From Asaia bogorensis (GTDB lineage: Bacteria > Pseudomonadota > Alphaproteobacteria > Reyranellales > Reyranellaceae), in assembly GCA_945889625.1 (NCBI GenBank), contig CAMDCE010000006.1, forward strand, positions 1 to 64,000: a stretch of 64,000 bases of DNA, read 5' to 3'. Both the position numbers and the translations under genes were made by a program. Positions 37,720 to 45,895 of this stretch are shown one piece after another; positions within the stretch are counted from its first letter, which is position 1; each line of letters begins with the position of its first letter. The notes under the pieces are model-generated. The model saw only the letters and a list, made by a program, of their open reading frames with translations, had not been told where the DNA came from and made no database searches.

Positions 37720-38331
37720 TCAGTTCTTGTGGCTGATGGTGACGTGCTTGGGCTGGCTGGCGACGCGCGCCATCCAAGCGTTGATGTTCTTGTAGTTCTT
37801 GAGGTCGAACTCGCCCTCATGCGCCACGTGCGTGTAGGCATAGAGCGCGATGTCGGCGAGACCGAAGCGCCCGTCGACGAAGAACGGGTGCGTCGCCAGG
37901 TGCTTGTCCATCACGGCGAGTGCTGCATAGCCGCCCTTCATGCGGTTCGGCAGGTCCATCTCCTGCAGGGCCGAGAGCTTGGGCAGATAATGCTTCCAGA
38001 AACGCGCCACGGCGATATTGGGCTCGTGGCTGTACTGCTCGAAGAACATCCATTGCAGGGTCGCCGCCCGCGCCTTGCGGTCCTTGGGCGCCAGCGGCGT
38101 GCCCTCGGCGAGATGCCAGACGATGGCGCCCGATTCGAAGAGGTGGCTGCCATCCTCGAGCTGCAAGGTCGGAATGCGGCCGTTGGGATTGCGCGCCAGG
38201 AATTCCGGCGTGCGCGTCTCGCCCTTCAGGATGTCGCACTCGATCAGTTTGTAGGGCAGGCCGAGATGGGCCAGCGTCAGCCGGACCTTGTAGCCGTTGC
38301 CCGAGTCCATGTAGTCGTAAAGCGTCAGCAT
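37720..38331 (-). CDS. Glutathione S-transferase family protein
   Basis: The 203-residue product has an N-terminal thioredoxin-like domain (MLTLYDYMDSGNGYKVRLTLAHLG, with Ser10 as the likely glutathione-activating residue). It also has the cis-Pro segment GRIPTLQLEDGSHLFESGAIVWHLAE and an all-helical C-terminal domain. It lies five bases after gltD and 13 before the tautomerase gene, so it is part of the gltD-gltB run. The substrate is unknown. Confidence 0.92.
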   Translation of the reverse strand: MLTLYDYMDSGNGYKVRLTLAHLGLPYKLIECDILKGETRTPEFLARNPNGRIPTLQLEDGSHLFESGAIVWHLAEGTPLAPKDRKARAATLQWMFFEQYSHEPNIAVARFWKHYLPKLSALQEMDLPNRMKGGYAALAVMDKHLATHPFFVDGRFGLADIALYAYTHVAHEGEFDLKNYKNINAWMARVASQPKHVTISHKN

Positions 38332-38336
38332 CGGAG

Positions 38337-39779
38337 TCACTCCGCTGCGACGGCGAGTGCTGCCGCCGTCTTTGCCGTCAGATAGCCATGGATGCGCTCG
38401 GCAGCGTCGCGACCGTCGCGCACCGCCCACACCACCAGCGAGGCGCCGCGCACGATGTCGCCGGCGGCGAACACGCCGTCGAGGCTGGTCATCATGGTCT
38501 TCCAGTCGATCTTGAGCGTGCCCCAGCCGGTGACACCGAGATCCGGTGCAGCCAGCATCGCCGGTAGGTCCTCGGGGTCGAAGCCCAGCGCCTTCAGCAC
38601 CAGATCGGCCTCGATGTTGACGTGGCTGTTGGGAATCTCCTGCGGCGTCTGGCGGCCGGTGGCGTCGGGCATGCCGAGATGGATGCGCACTGAGCGGACG
38701 TGGCTGACATTGTCCTTGCCGAGGAACGCCTGCGGACCGCACAGCCAGACGAACTCGACGCCTTCCTCCTCGGCGTGCTTCACCTCGCGCTGCGAGCCCG
38801 GCATGTTGGCGCGGTCGCGGCGATAGAGACACTTCACCGACCTGGCGCCCTGGCGTACGGCGGTGCGCACGCAGTCCATCGCCGTGTCGCCACCGCCGAT
38901 CACCACGACGTGCTTGCCCTGGGCGTTGAGCATCCCCGACTCGTAGTCGGGCACGGCGTCGCCCAGTCCGGCCCGATTGGAGGCCGTGAGATAGTCGAGC
39001 GCTGAGGTGATGCCCGGGAGGCCGACACCGGGCGCTGCGATGTCGCGCGCCTCGTAGACGCCCGAGGCCATCAGCACGGCGTCGTGGCGGCGGCGCAACT
39101 CTTCCATCGAAACGTCGCGGCCGACTTCGCAATTGAGATGGAAGGCGACCTTGGAGTCGCGCAGCAGCTTCTCGCGGCGCTGCACGATCTCCTTCTCGAG
39201 CTTGAAATTGGGAATGCCGTAGATCAGCAGGCCGCCCACGCGATCGTAGCGATCGTAGATCGCGACCTGATAGCCCTTGCGACGGAGCTGCTCGGCGGCG
39301 GCGAGGCCGGCCGGGCCGGCGCCCACGATGCCGATGCTTTGCGTCCGCTCGCGGCGCGGCTGGATCGGCTTGATCCAGCCCTTTTCCCAGGCCGTGTCGG
39401 TGATGAACTTCTCGACCGAGCCGATGGTGACGGCCTCAAAGCCCTTCTCGATCACGCAGTTGCCTTCGCACAGCCGGTCCTGCGGGCAGATGCGGCCGCA
39501 GATCTCCGGGAAGTTGTTGGTCGCCGCCGACAGCTCGTAGGCCTCGTCGATGCGGCCTTCGGCGGTGAGCTTCAGCCAGTCGGGGATATTGTTGTGCAGC
39601 GGGCAATGGACCTGGCAGAACGGCACGCCGCACTGCGAGCACCGGGCGGCCTGCTCGGCGGCCTTGTCGCGGGCATAGATCGAATAGATCTCCTGGAAGT
39701 CGCGGCGGCGCTCGGCGGCGGCCCGCTTGCGCGGCATGGCCTGCGCCGTTCCGACGAACTTCAGCATCCTTTCCGCCAT
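38337..39779 (-). CDS. gltD: Glutamate synthase (NADPH) small subunit
   Basis: From ATG 39779 (GGGG five bases upstream) this is a 480-residue iron-sulfur flavoprotein. The N-terminal cluster Cys are in ARCSQCGVPFCQVHCPL and ICGRICPQDRLCEGNC. The FAD-binding GAGPAGLAAAEQLRRKGYQV follows near residue 150, and the NADPH-binding GGGDTAMDCVRTAVRQGA near residue 290. It feeds electrons from NADPH to GltB. It is first in the minus-strand run with GST, tautomerase and gltB. An open frame reaches 39815, but the family N-terminus favours the chosen start. Confidence 0.95.
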   Translation of the reverse strand: MAERMLKFVGTAQAMPRKRAAAERRRDFQEIYSIYARDKAAEQAARCSQCGVPFCQVHCPLHNNIPDWLKLTAEGRIDEAYELSAATNNFPEICGRICPQDRLCEGNCVIEKGFEAVTIGSVEKFITDTAWEKGWIKPIQPRRERTQSIGIVGAGPAGLAAAEQLRRKGYQVAIYDRYDRVGGLLIYGIPNFKLEKEIVQRREKLLRDSKVAFHLNCEVGRDVSMEELRRRHDAVLMASGVYEARDIAAPGVGLPGITSALDYLTASNRAGLGDAVPDYESGMLNAQGKHVVVIGGGDTAMDCVRTAVRQGARSVKCLYRRDRANMPGSQREVKHAEEEGVEFVWLCGPQAFLGKDNVSHVRSVRIHLGMPDATGRQTPQEIPNSHVNIEADLVLKALGFDPEDLPAMLAAPDLGVTGWGTLKIDWKTMMTSLDGVFAAGDIVRGASLVVWAVRDGRDAAERIHGYLTAKTAAALAVAAE

Positions 39780-40002
39780 TTTGGCCCCACACCGCGGTGT
39801 AATTTTATTACGCAAAGCGCGCCCTGACCGCGCTAAAGCTGCGTGTCTAGGCCGTATTCATCATGCTTTCAGAATTAAGTCAATATAGTTGACCTAATCC
39901 GAGGATGACTCTTTGCTAGGCGTCCAGTGATGTCCCGATCGTCTTCTCGACCGCCATAAATAGTCCTAATAAAAGACTAAATACTGATGCGCGGTATCCT
40001 AA
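39780..40002. other. AT-rich upstream region of gltD, left flank of the insertion element
   Basis: No gene is seen. On the minus strand TTGACT (39883-39878) lies 17 bases before TGAATA (39860-39855), a weak sigma-70-like promoter for gltD. AGTC-CTAATAAAA-GACT near 39961-39977 can form a small hairpin. The region is clearly more AT-rich than its surroundings and ends at the insertion element. Confidence 0.35.
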
Positions 40003-40026
40003 GGCGACGTTACACTTGACACTTCC
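40003..40026 (+). repeat. Left terminal inverted repeat of the IS1595-family element
   Basis: It reads GGCGACGTTACACTTGACAC and on inward, and matches the reverse complement of 42253-42276 at 20 of 24 positions. Confidence 0.88.
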
Positions 40027-40067
40027 AAGATGGACCTATAGTTTATGGGCATCGGATGAGGTTTCCC

Positions 40068-41069
40068 ATGGCTAACGCGGTTCTTTCCACTCCAGTCTTT
40101 CACAACGAAACGGCGGCTTTTACCTACGTCGAGGCGCGCATGTGGCCGAACGGCCCGGTATGCCCGCATTGCGACGCCAAGGCGGACAAGATCGGTGCGC
40201 TGAACGCCCGCACGAAGCCCAGCAAGAAGAACCCCGAGGGCTCGATCCGCCACGGGCTGCGCAAGTGCTACGCCTGCCGCAAGGAGTTCACGGTCCGCGT
40301 CGGCACGATCTTTGAGGACAGCCATTTGCCCCTGCACCTGTGGATGCAGGCAATTCACCTGCTTTCCAGCAGCAAGAAGGGCATCAGCACCCGCCAAATT
40401 CAGCGGCTCCTGAATTGCTCGATGAAAACCGCTTGGTTCCTCACCCATCGCATCCGCGAGATCATGAAGCCCGCTGGTGGCTCGCAGATGGGAGGTTCCG
40501 GCAAGGTCGTGGAAGTGGACGAAACCTATTTCGGCAACCTCCCCGAATACAAGATGGGCGCCAAGCGCCACGGTCGTCCGTTCCGTTCGCAGAAGCGCGG
40601 GCCGTCGCACAAGCGCGCGATCCTGTCGCTGGTCGAGCGTGGCGGCGAGGCGCGCTCGTTCTATGTCGAACGCGCGGAGCTGGGCGACGTGGTGAAAATC
40701 GTGCGCGAGAACGTGTCGAAGGAAAGCCGCCTGCATACCGATGAAAGCTATCTGTACAAAACGGTCGGCCGCGAATTTGAAGATCACGAGACGGTCGTGC
40801 ACTCGCGCAAGGAATACGCTCGCGGTGACGTGACCACGAACACGGTTGAGGGCTTCTACAGCATCTTCAAGCGCGGGATGCGCGGTGTTTACCAGCATTG
40901 CAGCGAAGCCCACCTGCATCGCTATTTGGCTGAGTTCGATTTCCGCTACTCCAACCGCGAGAAGCTGGGCGTCAACGACACCGCGCGTACCGGCGCGATG
41001 ATGCGCAACGCCAAGGGCCGCCGCCTGACTTATGGCGGTCCTCGTAGCGCGCAGCCGAGCCTCACCTAG
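40068..41069 (+). CDS. IS1595-family (ISXO2-like) transposase
   Basis: The 333-residue transposase starts at ATG 40068, with GAGG six bases upstream. It has an N-terminal zinc ribbon (CPHCDAK ... CYACRKEF) and a helix-turn-helix (KGISTRQIQRLLNCSMKTAWFLTHRIRE). The DDE core shows Asp in VVEVDETYFG, Asp in LHTDESYLY, and the Asn/Glu site in TTNTVEGFYSIFKRGMRGVYQH, as in the IS1595 family. It catalyses cut or copy movement of the element. The frame is intact. Confidence 0.96.
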   Translation: MANAVLSTPVFHNETAAFTYVEARMWPNGPVCPHCDAKADKIGALNARTKPSKKNPEGSIRHGLRKCYACRKEFTVRVGTIFEDSHLPLHLWMQAIHLLSSSKKGISTRQIQRLLNCSMKTAWFLTHRIREIMKPAGGSQMGGSGKVVEVDETYFGNLPEYKMGAKRHGRPFRSQKRGPSHKRAILSLVERGGEARSFYVERAELGDVVKIVRENVSKESRLHTDESYLYKTVGREFEDHETVVHSRKEYARGDVTTNTVEGFYSIFKRGMRGVYQHCSEAHLHRYLAEFDFRYSNREKLGVNDTARTGAMMRNAKGRRLTYGGPRSAQPSLT

Positions 41070-41121
41070 GCTCAAGCGGAAGCTTCGCCTGCTGCTTGGC
41101 GACTTTCTGTGAGGGTGAACG

Positions 41122-41412
41122 ATGGACGTGTTCAAGACTCACCTGTTCTTTGAGGATCACGACCAAGGCTTCCCCTATCTGATCGACACCATCCAGTACG
41201 AGGAAGGATGGTGGCTTGTCGGATCGTGGCTAGTACACAACGCCACACAAGAGCGAATCCCAGAGCGACTAGTGCGGCTGACCGGCCTTCGGTTTCAGGA
41301 AGTGCATGGCCAGCCGTATCGGTTCTTGCTGAACAACTCACTGCCCAAATCCGTCCTCGATGGTGAAGAACGAGATGGATACGTGGTCGCAACGTATCCG
41401 GCGCTCGGCTAA
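41122..41412 (+). CDS. IS1595 passenger protein 1, hypothetical
   Basis: This 96-residue acidic protein starts at ATG 41122 after GAGGGTGAACG. It reads FKTHLFFEDHDQGFPYLIDTIQYEEGWWLVGSWL early on. Aromatic residues and Asp/Glu are frequent, and there is no signal or membrane segment. It lies 52 bases after the transposase on the same strand and within the inverted repeats. I do not recognise a domain. Confidence 0.7.
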   Translation: MDVFKTHLFFEDHDQGFPYLIDTIQYEEGWWLVGSWLVHNATQERIPERLVRLTGLRFQEVHGQPYRFLLNNSLPKSVLDGEERDGYVVATYPALG

Positions 41413-41438
41413 TGCCGCTGACGCTGTAGGAATTAGCC

Positions 41439-41978
41439 ATGACCGAAATCACGATCACAAAACTCGACGCCGCCCGGAGACAACTCAAGACGGCAATAGA
41501 GTTGTATTTCTCGGACGGGGACCCGGTTGCGATTCATACGCTTGTCTTCGCGGCGCACGAGATAATCGACAATTTGCTCAAAGCGACGGGTCGAAAATCG
41601 CGAATGTTCAGGCCCTCCTCTGTGCGGAAGGACAAGCGCCAGACGTGGGCGCAAATCCTCAAACGAGACGCAAACTTCTTCAAACACGCAAACAATGACC
41701 TTAAGAGTTCAATCAAGTTCCATCCGTTCTCGAATGACTTCTTTTTCGTGCACGCCCTCTCGGCCTTGGACGAAATAGGCGAGCCAAGATCAATGGAAGG
41801 CTTAGCCATGTCGTTTTGGCTCCGGCTTCGTCATCCGGACCTCTATACCGAGGAGTACCCGCGCAGCGCGTACCCAATCAACATTCTCGATCGGATCACG
41901 GAGCGCCCGCAGTTCTTCGCCATGTTCCAAGTCTTTTGGAAGATGGGCGAGTTTCGGTCGCTTGCGCCTGGCCCGTGA
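41439..41978 (+). CDS. IS1595 passenger protein 2, hypothetical
   Basis: The 179-residue cytosolic protein begins MTEITITKLDAARRQLKTAI. The N-terminal helix continues with IHTLVFAAHEIIDNLL, and a later segment reads KRDANFFKHANND. That segment fits the loose R-x(4-6)-H pattern of HEPN ribonucleases, and the helical character agrees. I recall relatives in which the Arg is not kept, so this is only a suggestion. It is 26 bases after passenger 1 and has no known role in transposition. Confidence 0.72.
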   Translation: MTEITITKLDAARRQLKTAIELYFSDGDPVAIHTLVFAAHEIIDNLLKATGRKSRMFRPSSVRKDKRQTWAQILKRDANFFKHANNDLKSSIKFHPFSNDFFFVHALSALDEIGEPRSMEGLAMSFWLRLRHPDLYTEEYPRSAYPINILDRITERPQFFAMFQVFWKMGEFRSLAPGP

Positions 41979-42028
41979 CCGGATGTGCGCACTCACGACG
42001 CACCCCCAACCGTGATAGGATGCGACCC

Positions 42029-42205
42029 ATGCCGAAGCCCTCGCTCAAGCCCGACGACCCCGCGCAGTCCAAGCGCTTCGTTGAAATGGCGACCGAACTC
42101 GGCGCGACCGGGAATCCCGCTGATTTCGAGCGCGCGTTCCACAAGGTCGCGACCGCCAAGAGGGTTAAGCCCCCCACGCCCCGAAAGAAGCGCGCGAAGT
42201 CCTAG
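42029..42205 (+). CDS. IS1595 passenger protein 3, small basic hypothetical
   Basis: The ATG at 42029 has AGGA eight bases upstream and gives 58 residues. A middle segment reads AQSKRFVEMATELGATGNPADFERAFHKV, and the tail is very basic (RVKPPTPRKKRAKS). The basic tail suggests nucleic-acid contact. A second ATG at 42020 is possible. It is the last gene before the right inverted repeat. Confidence 0.6.
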   Translation: MPKPSLKPDDPAQSKRFVEMATELGATGNPADFERAFHKVATAKRVKPPTPRKKRAKS

Positions 42206-42252
42206 CCCCTTGGGGCAGTTCGCCGACCTGTCACGACACAGCCTATAGTATT

Positions 42253-42276
42253 GGTCGTGTAAAGTGTAACGTGGCC
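42253..42276 (-). repeat. Right terminal inverted repeat of the IS1595-family element
   Basis: Read inward on the minus strand it starts GGCCACGTTACACTTTACAC. It pairs with 40003-40026 with four mismatches and is followed outside by the direct repeat ATCCTAA. Confidence 0.88.
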
Positions 42277-42352
42277 ATCCTAATACCGCACAGGGTGGGG
42301 GCGGGAAGCGGGAAGAATCGCCCAAAAACCCTTATCGAATGGGCAGCGGAGG

Positions 42353-42372
42353 CTTCCCACGCGGGTGGGAAG
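42353..42372. terminator. Hairpin after the NDUFA9-like gene
   Basis: CTTCCCAC (42353-42360) and GTGGGAAG (42365-42372) pair perfectly around a 4-base loop, 8 bases beyond the stop of the minus-strand NDUFA9-like gene. No T-run follows on the minus strand; TTT follows on the plus strand. Termination in either direction is possible. Confidence 0.45.
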
Positions 42373-42380
42373 TTTCGGGC

Positions 42381-43334
42381 CTAGGCCGGGGCGTGCTGGT
42401 TGTAGCGGCCGCCGATCCTGAAGCGGTCGAGATAGGTCGGCAGGATGGCCTCGGCGGCGGTGGGCTCGATGCCTAGGGTCTCCAAGCTGAGCGCGCCGGG
42501 CCGCACGACGTTGTCGTGGCACATGAGCTCGACCTGATCGGCGGTGATCGGCGGCACCGGCAGGAATTCCGCGAACAGGCCCGCAATCTTCATCAGACCG
42601 GCCGGCACACCGATGATCGGCTTCCTGCGATCGATCTCGCGTAGCACCAGCTCGGCGATCTCGCGATAGCTGTAGACGCGCGGCCCGCCCAGCTCGAACA
42701 CGCTTTTGGCTGTATCGGGACGGGCCAGCACGGCGATCACGGCTGCACCAATGTCACCGACGAACACCGGTTGCACCTTGGCCTTGCCGCTGCCGATCAG
42801 CGGCAGGAACGGCGCCTGGCAGGCGATGCGGGCCATGCGGTTGAACATCGCGTCGTTGGGTCCGAACACCACGCTCGGCCGCAGAATCGTGGCGCTTTCG
42901 AAGGAAGCGACAATGGCGCCTTCGGCCTCGACCTTGGAGCGGATGAAGTGGTTCTTCGAGCTGCGGACGTCGGCGCCGATGCCGGAAATATGGACCAGCC
43001 GCTGCACGCCGGCAGCCTTGGCGGCCTCGGCAATCGCCTTCGCGCCCTCGACATGGACCGAGTGATAGCGCTGGCGGCCGCGCTGGAAGGGAATGCCCGC
43101 GGCATTGATCACGGCCTGGCTGCCTTCGATGGCCCTGGCCACCGATTGCGGCATGCGCAAATTGGCGCGCATCAGGGTGATCTGGCCAACGTCGCCCGCC
43201 GTCTTGACCGGCTCGGCGAGCTCGATGCGCCGCGCCGCCACCCGCACCAGCAGGCCTTCGCGCGCCAGCGCTCGCACGATGGCCTGGCCGATAAAGCCGC
43301 TGCCGCCAAAGACCGTAACCTGCTTGATGCTCAT
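42381..43334 (-). CDS. NAD(P)-binding protein, complex I NDUFA9-like (atypical SDR a5)
   Basis: From ATG 43334 the 317 residues begin with a Rossmann motif QVTVFGGSGFIGQAIVRALAREG. LVHISGIGADVRSSKNHFIRSKVEAEGAI follows (the YxxxK tyrosine is replaced, as in NDUFA9 relatives), then TILRPSVVFGPNDAMFNRMA and LPLIGSGKAKVQPVFVGDIGAAV. This matches the alphaproteobacterial homologues of the mitochondrial complex I NDUFA9 subunit, which bind NADPH. Before the insertion element arrived, it lay directly upstream of gltD on the same strand. Confidence 0.88.
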   Translation of the reverse strand: MSIKQVTVFGGSGFIGQAIVRALAREGLLVRVAARRIELAEPVKTAGDVGQITLMRANLRMPQSVARAIEGSQAVINAAGIPFQRGRQRYHSVHVEGAKAIAEAAKAAGVQRLVHISGIGADVRSSKNHFIRSKVEAEGAIVASFESATILRPSVVFGPNDAMFNRMARIACQAPFLPLIGSGKAKVQPVFVGDIGAAVIAVLARPDTAKSVFELGGPRVYSYREIAELVLREIDRRKPIIGVPAGLMKIAGLFAEFLPVPPITADQVELMCHDNVVRPGALSLETLGIEPTAAEAILPTYLDRFRIGGRYNQHAPA

Positions 43335-43448
43335 GGTTTGCTGCCTATAGCCCATTGTTATTAAGGCGCAAAGGCTGCGGAAGGCCGCTGCGGTTGACAT
43401 CGGCGCGGGCCCGCCCTAACTCACGCCCCGCACTAGCCCGCATGCCGT

Positions 43449-43533
<85 letters not shown>

Positions 43534-43559
43534 TGCCGGGCGTGCGAGGCATCCGATAA

Positions 43560-44171
43560 ATGGCGATCAAACTTCATCGCGGCGACCTTCCCGCCGACCT
43601 GTCGTTCGGCCCAGTCGTGGCCATCGACACCGAGACCATGGGTCTCAATCCGCATCGCGACCGGCTCTGCCTGGTCCAGCTTTCGGCTGGCGACGGCGAC
43701 GCCCATCTCGTGCAGATGCCGCACGGGCCGTACAAGGCGCCCCGCCTGACGGCCCTGCTGGCCGACCCCAAGGTGCTGAAGCTTTTCCATTTCGGCCGCT
43801 TCGATATCGCCGTGCTGGAGCATGCGCTGGGCGTGCGCTGCGAACCGGTCTATTGCACCAAGATCGCGGCCAGGCTGGTCCGCACTTTCACCGACAAGTA
43901 CGGGCTGAAGGACCTCTGCAAGGAACTGTTGGGCGTCGATCTTTCCAAGCAGCAGCAGACATCGGACTGGGGCGCCGAGAGTCTCAGCGACGAACAATTG
44001 GCCTATGCCGCGTCAGACGTCCTGCACTTGCACGGGCTCAAGGCCAAGCTGGACGCCCTGCTGGAACGCGAGGGTCGCACCGAATTGGCCGAGGCGGCCT
44101 TCCGCTTCCTGCCTAGCCGGGCGCGGCTGGATCTTGCTGGCTGGCCTGACGCGGACATCTTTGAGCACTAA
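43560..44171 (+). CDS. rnd: Ribonuclease D, short form (3'-5' exonuclease domain)
   Basis: The 203 residues consist of one DEDDy exonuclease domain: AIDTETMGL (Asp23, Glu25), LKLFHFGRFDIAVLEHAL, and YAASDVLHLHGL with the Tyr-x3-Asp pair. The HRDC domains of the longer E. coli enzyme are absent, as in other alphaproteobacterial short forms. RNase D trims the 3' ends of tRNA precursors. It directly follows tRNA-Leu, so both may be on one transcript. Confidence 0.93.
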   Translation: MAIKLHRGDLPADLSFGPVVAIDTETMGLNPHRDRLCLVQLSAGDGDAHLVQMPHGPYKAPRLTALLADPKVLKLFHFGRFDIAVLEHALGVRCEPVYCTKIAARLVRTFTDKYGLKDLCKELLGVDLSKQQQTSDWGAESLSDEQLAYAASDVLHLHGLKAKLDALLEREGRTELAEAAFRFLPSRARLDLAGWPDADIFEH

Positions 44172-44190
44172 AACATAGCTATTCTGATTT

Positions 44191-44206
44191 TGGCACGGAT
44201 TTTGCT
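44191..44206 (+). promoter_or_regulatory. Sigma-54 promoter (-24/-12) upstream of rpoN
   Basis: TGGCAC (44191-44196), five bases, then TTGCT (44202-44206) match the sigma-54 consensus TGGCAC-N5-TTGCW. The invariant GG and GC are separated by exactly 10 bases. Transcription would start near 44217, leaving a leader of about 35 bases before rpoN. It lies in the 80-base gap after rnd, the right place for autoregulation of rpoN. Confidence 0.85.
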
Positions 44207-44251
44207 ATAGTGTCCCTGAGGGAGGTCTCATGACCTCCGGGGTGGGGGCAC

Positions 44252-45790
44252 ATGCGTATCGGTCCGAGTCTCATCCTGGCTTCGCGCCAGACGTTGGCAA
44301 TGACGCCACAACTTCAGCAGGCCATCAAGCTGCTGCAGTTCTCGCACCTCGAACTCGCCGCCTTCATTCAACAGGAACTCGAAAAGAACCCGCTGCTGTC
44401 GGAAGGCGCGTCGGACGACGGTCCGATCGCCCAAGCCGAGACGCCCGCGCCTGAGGCGCCGGTCGACACCGCCGAAGCGCTGGCTGCGGTAGCACCCGCA
44501 CTGGCCGATGCCGACGACCGCTGGACGCGCGAACACGCCGACCGCGGCGGCGACGCCACGGCGAGCAAAGTCGGTCAGCGCGACGACCTTCCCGATGCGC
44601 TGGATTTCGTGGCCGAGCGGCCACGCTCGCTGGCCGCGCACGTGCTGGAACAGATCGATCTGATCTTCTCCGACCCGGGCGAGCGGCGTATCGCGCTCAA
44701 GCTCGCCGAGGGGCTGGATGAGGCGGGCTACTGCCGCCTCGAAGCACCCGCGATCGCCCAGGCGGTGGATGTCGCCGTCGAAATGGTCGAACGCGTCTGG
44801 GTACGGCTGCGGCAAATCGAGCCGGCCGGCTTGTTTTCACGCACCGTCGCCGAATGTCTCGGTGCCCAGCTTGCCGAGCGCGATCGTCTCGACCCGGCGA
44901 TGAAGGCGCTGCTGGATAATCTCGAGCTCGTGGCAGCCGGCGAGTTGGGCCAGCTGCGCCGGCGCTGCGGCGTCGACGACGAGGATCTGCGCGACATGCT
45001 GACCGAGCTGCGCACGCTCGATCCCCGGCCCGGCCAGAAGTTCGACTTCGAGCCGATCCAGCCGGTGGCGCCCGATCTTTTCCTCACGCCTGCCAAGGAT
45101 GCCGACACCGGCGAGGAGGGCTGGCACATCGAGCTCAACACCGATGCGCTGCCCAAGGTGCTGGTCGATCGCAACTACCACGCCACGCTGATGAAGGGCG
45201 CGCGCGCCAAGCCCGACCGCGACTTCGTTGCCGAGCGTTTCCAGTCGGCCAACTGGCTGGTCAAGACGCTCGAGCAGCGCGCCACCACGATCCTCAAAGT
45301 CGCGCGCGAGATCGTGCGCCAGCAGGATGGCTTCTTCCGCAAGGGCGTGAGCGCGCTCAAGCCGCTGGTATTGCGCGACATTGCCATCGCCACCGAGCTG
45401 CACGAGAGCACGGTGAGCCGCGTCACCTCCAACAAGTACATCGCCACGCCGCGCGGCATCTTCGAGCTCAAGTACTTCTTCACCTCGTCGCTGCCGGCGC
45501 GCACGCCAGGCGTCGTCGTCTCCTCCGAATCGGTGCGCTCGCGCATTCGCCTGCTGGTCGGCGCCGAGAGCGCCCAGCAGCCGCTGTCGGACGACCGCAT
45601 CGTCGATCTCTTGAAGGGCGAGGGCGTCGAGATCGCCCGCCGCACCGTCGCCAAGTACCGCGAGGCCATGCGCATTCCCTCGTCGGCCGAGCGTCGGCGG
45701 CTGGGGCGGCTGGGCATGAGCCGTGGCCTGCCGGCGGCCCTGCCGTCCGCCGCGGTCGCCGCGCAGGCGTTGGCCGGCCCGGCCGATTGA
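44252..45790 (+). CDS. rpoN: RNA polymerase sigma-54 factor
   Basis: This 512-residue sigma factor has the Gln/Leu-rich activator-interaction region at the N-terminus (SLILASRQTLAMTPQLQQAIKLLQFSHLEL, residues 5-34). An acidic spacer is followed by the core-binding domain. The DNA-binding domain carries the helix-turn-helix region (IAIATELHESTVSRVTSNKY) and the RpoN box ARRTVAKYREAM near residue 465. It directs activator-dependent transcription, typically of nitrogen and related genes. Its own upstream region bears a sigma-54 promoter. ptsN follows, but the hpf gene usually found between them is absent. Confidence 0.97.
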   Translation: MRIGPSLILASRQTLAMTPQLQQAIKLLQFSHLELAAFIQQELEKNPLLSEGASDDGPIAQAETPAPEAPVDTAEALAAVAPALADADDRWTREHADRGGDATASKVGQRDDLPDALDFVAERPRSLAAHVLEQIDLIFSDPGERRIALKLAEGLDEAGYCRLEAPAIAQAVDVAVEMVERVWVRLRQIEPAGLFSRTVAECLGAQLAERDRLDPAMKALLDNLELVAAGELGQLRRRCGVDDEDLRDMLTELRTLDPRPGQKFDFEPIQPVAPDLFLTPAKDADTGEEGWHIELNTDALPKVLVDRNYHATLMKGARAKPDRDFVAERFQSANWLVKTLEQRATTILKVAREIVRQQDGFFRKGVSALKPLVLRDIAIATELHESTVSRVTSNKYIATPRGIFELKYFFTSSLPARTPGVVVSSESVRSRIRLLVGAESAQQPLSDDRIVDLLKGEGVEIARRTVAKYREAMRIPSSAERRRLGRLGMSRGLPAALPSAAVAAQALAGPAD

Positions 45791-45871
45791 CCGGCGCGCC
45801 ATGACGCCCCCGTGACGCCAAGCGGTGTCTTGACCAGCCCGGGCGACGCGCCTATAGGGGCGCCTTCGCGC

Positions 45872-45895
45872 CGGGCGGGGTTTGGGCCCCGCCCG
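45872..45895 (+). terminator. GC-rich hairpin between rpoN and ptsN
   Basis: CGGGCGGGG (45872-45880) pairs with CCCCGCCCG (45887-45895) around TTTGGG, then GTTAACTTATT. This is terminator-like, without a proper T-run. If it stops rpoN transcripts, ptsN needs its own promoter; it could instead cause partial attenuation. It ends 19 bases before the ptsN start. Confidence 0.5.

Larger units (their letters stand above)
39996..42283. mobile_element. IS1595-family insertion element with passenger genes (IRL-IRR 40003-42276 plus 7-bp direct repeats)
   Basis: Terminal inverted repeats of about 24 bp, 20 identical, lie at 40003-40026 and 42253-42276. Both read GGC-x-ACGTTACACTT-x-ACAC inward. They are flanked by the direct repeat ATCCTAA at 39996-40002 and 42277-42283. 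The family norm is 8 bp, so one base may have changed. Inside are a complete DDE transposase and three ORFs unrelated to transposition, which accounts for the 2274-bp size. Intact ends, target repeats and transposase suggest a recent, possibly active insertion. Confidence 0.9.

Noticed and set aside
41439..41978. Firm call of passenger protein 2 as a HEPN toxin
   Set aside because: Only a loose Arg-x6-His match supports it, and the Arg may not be conserved; kept as a hypothesis only.
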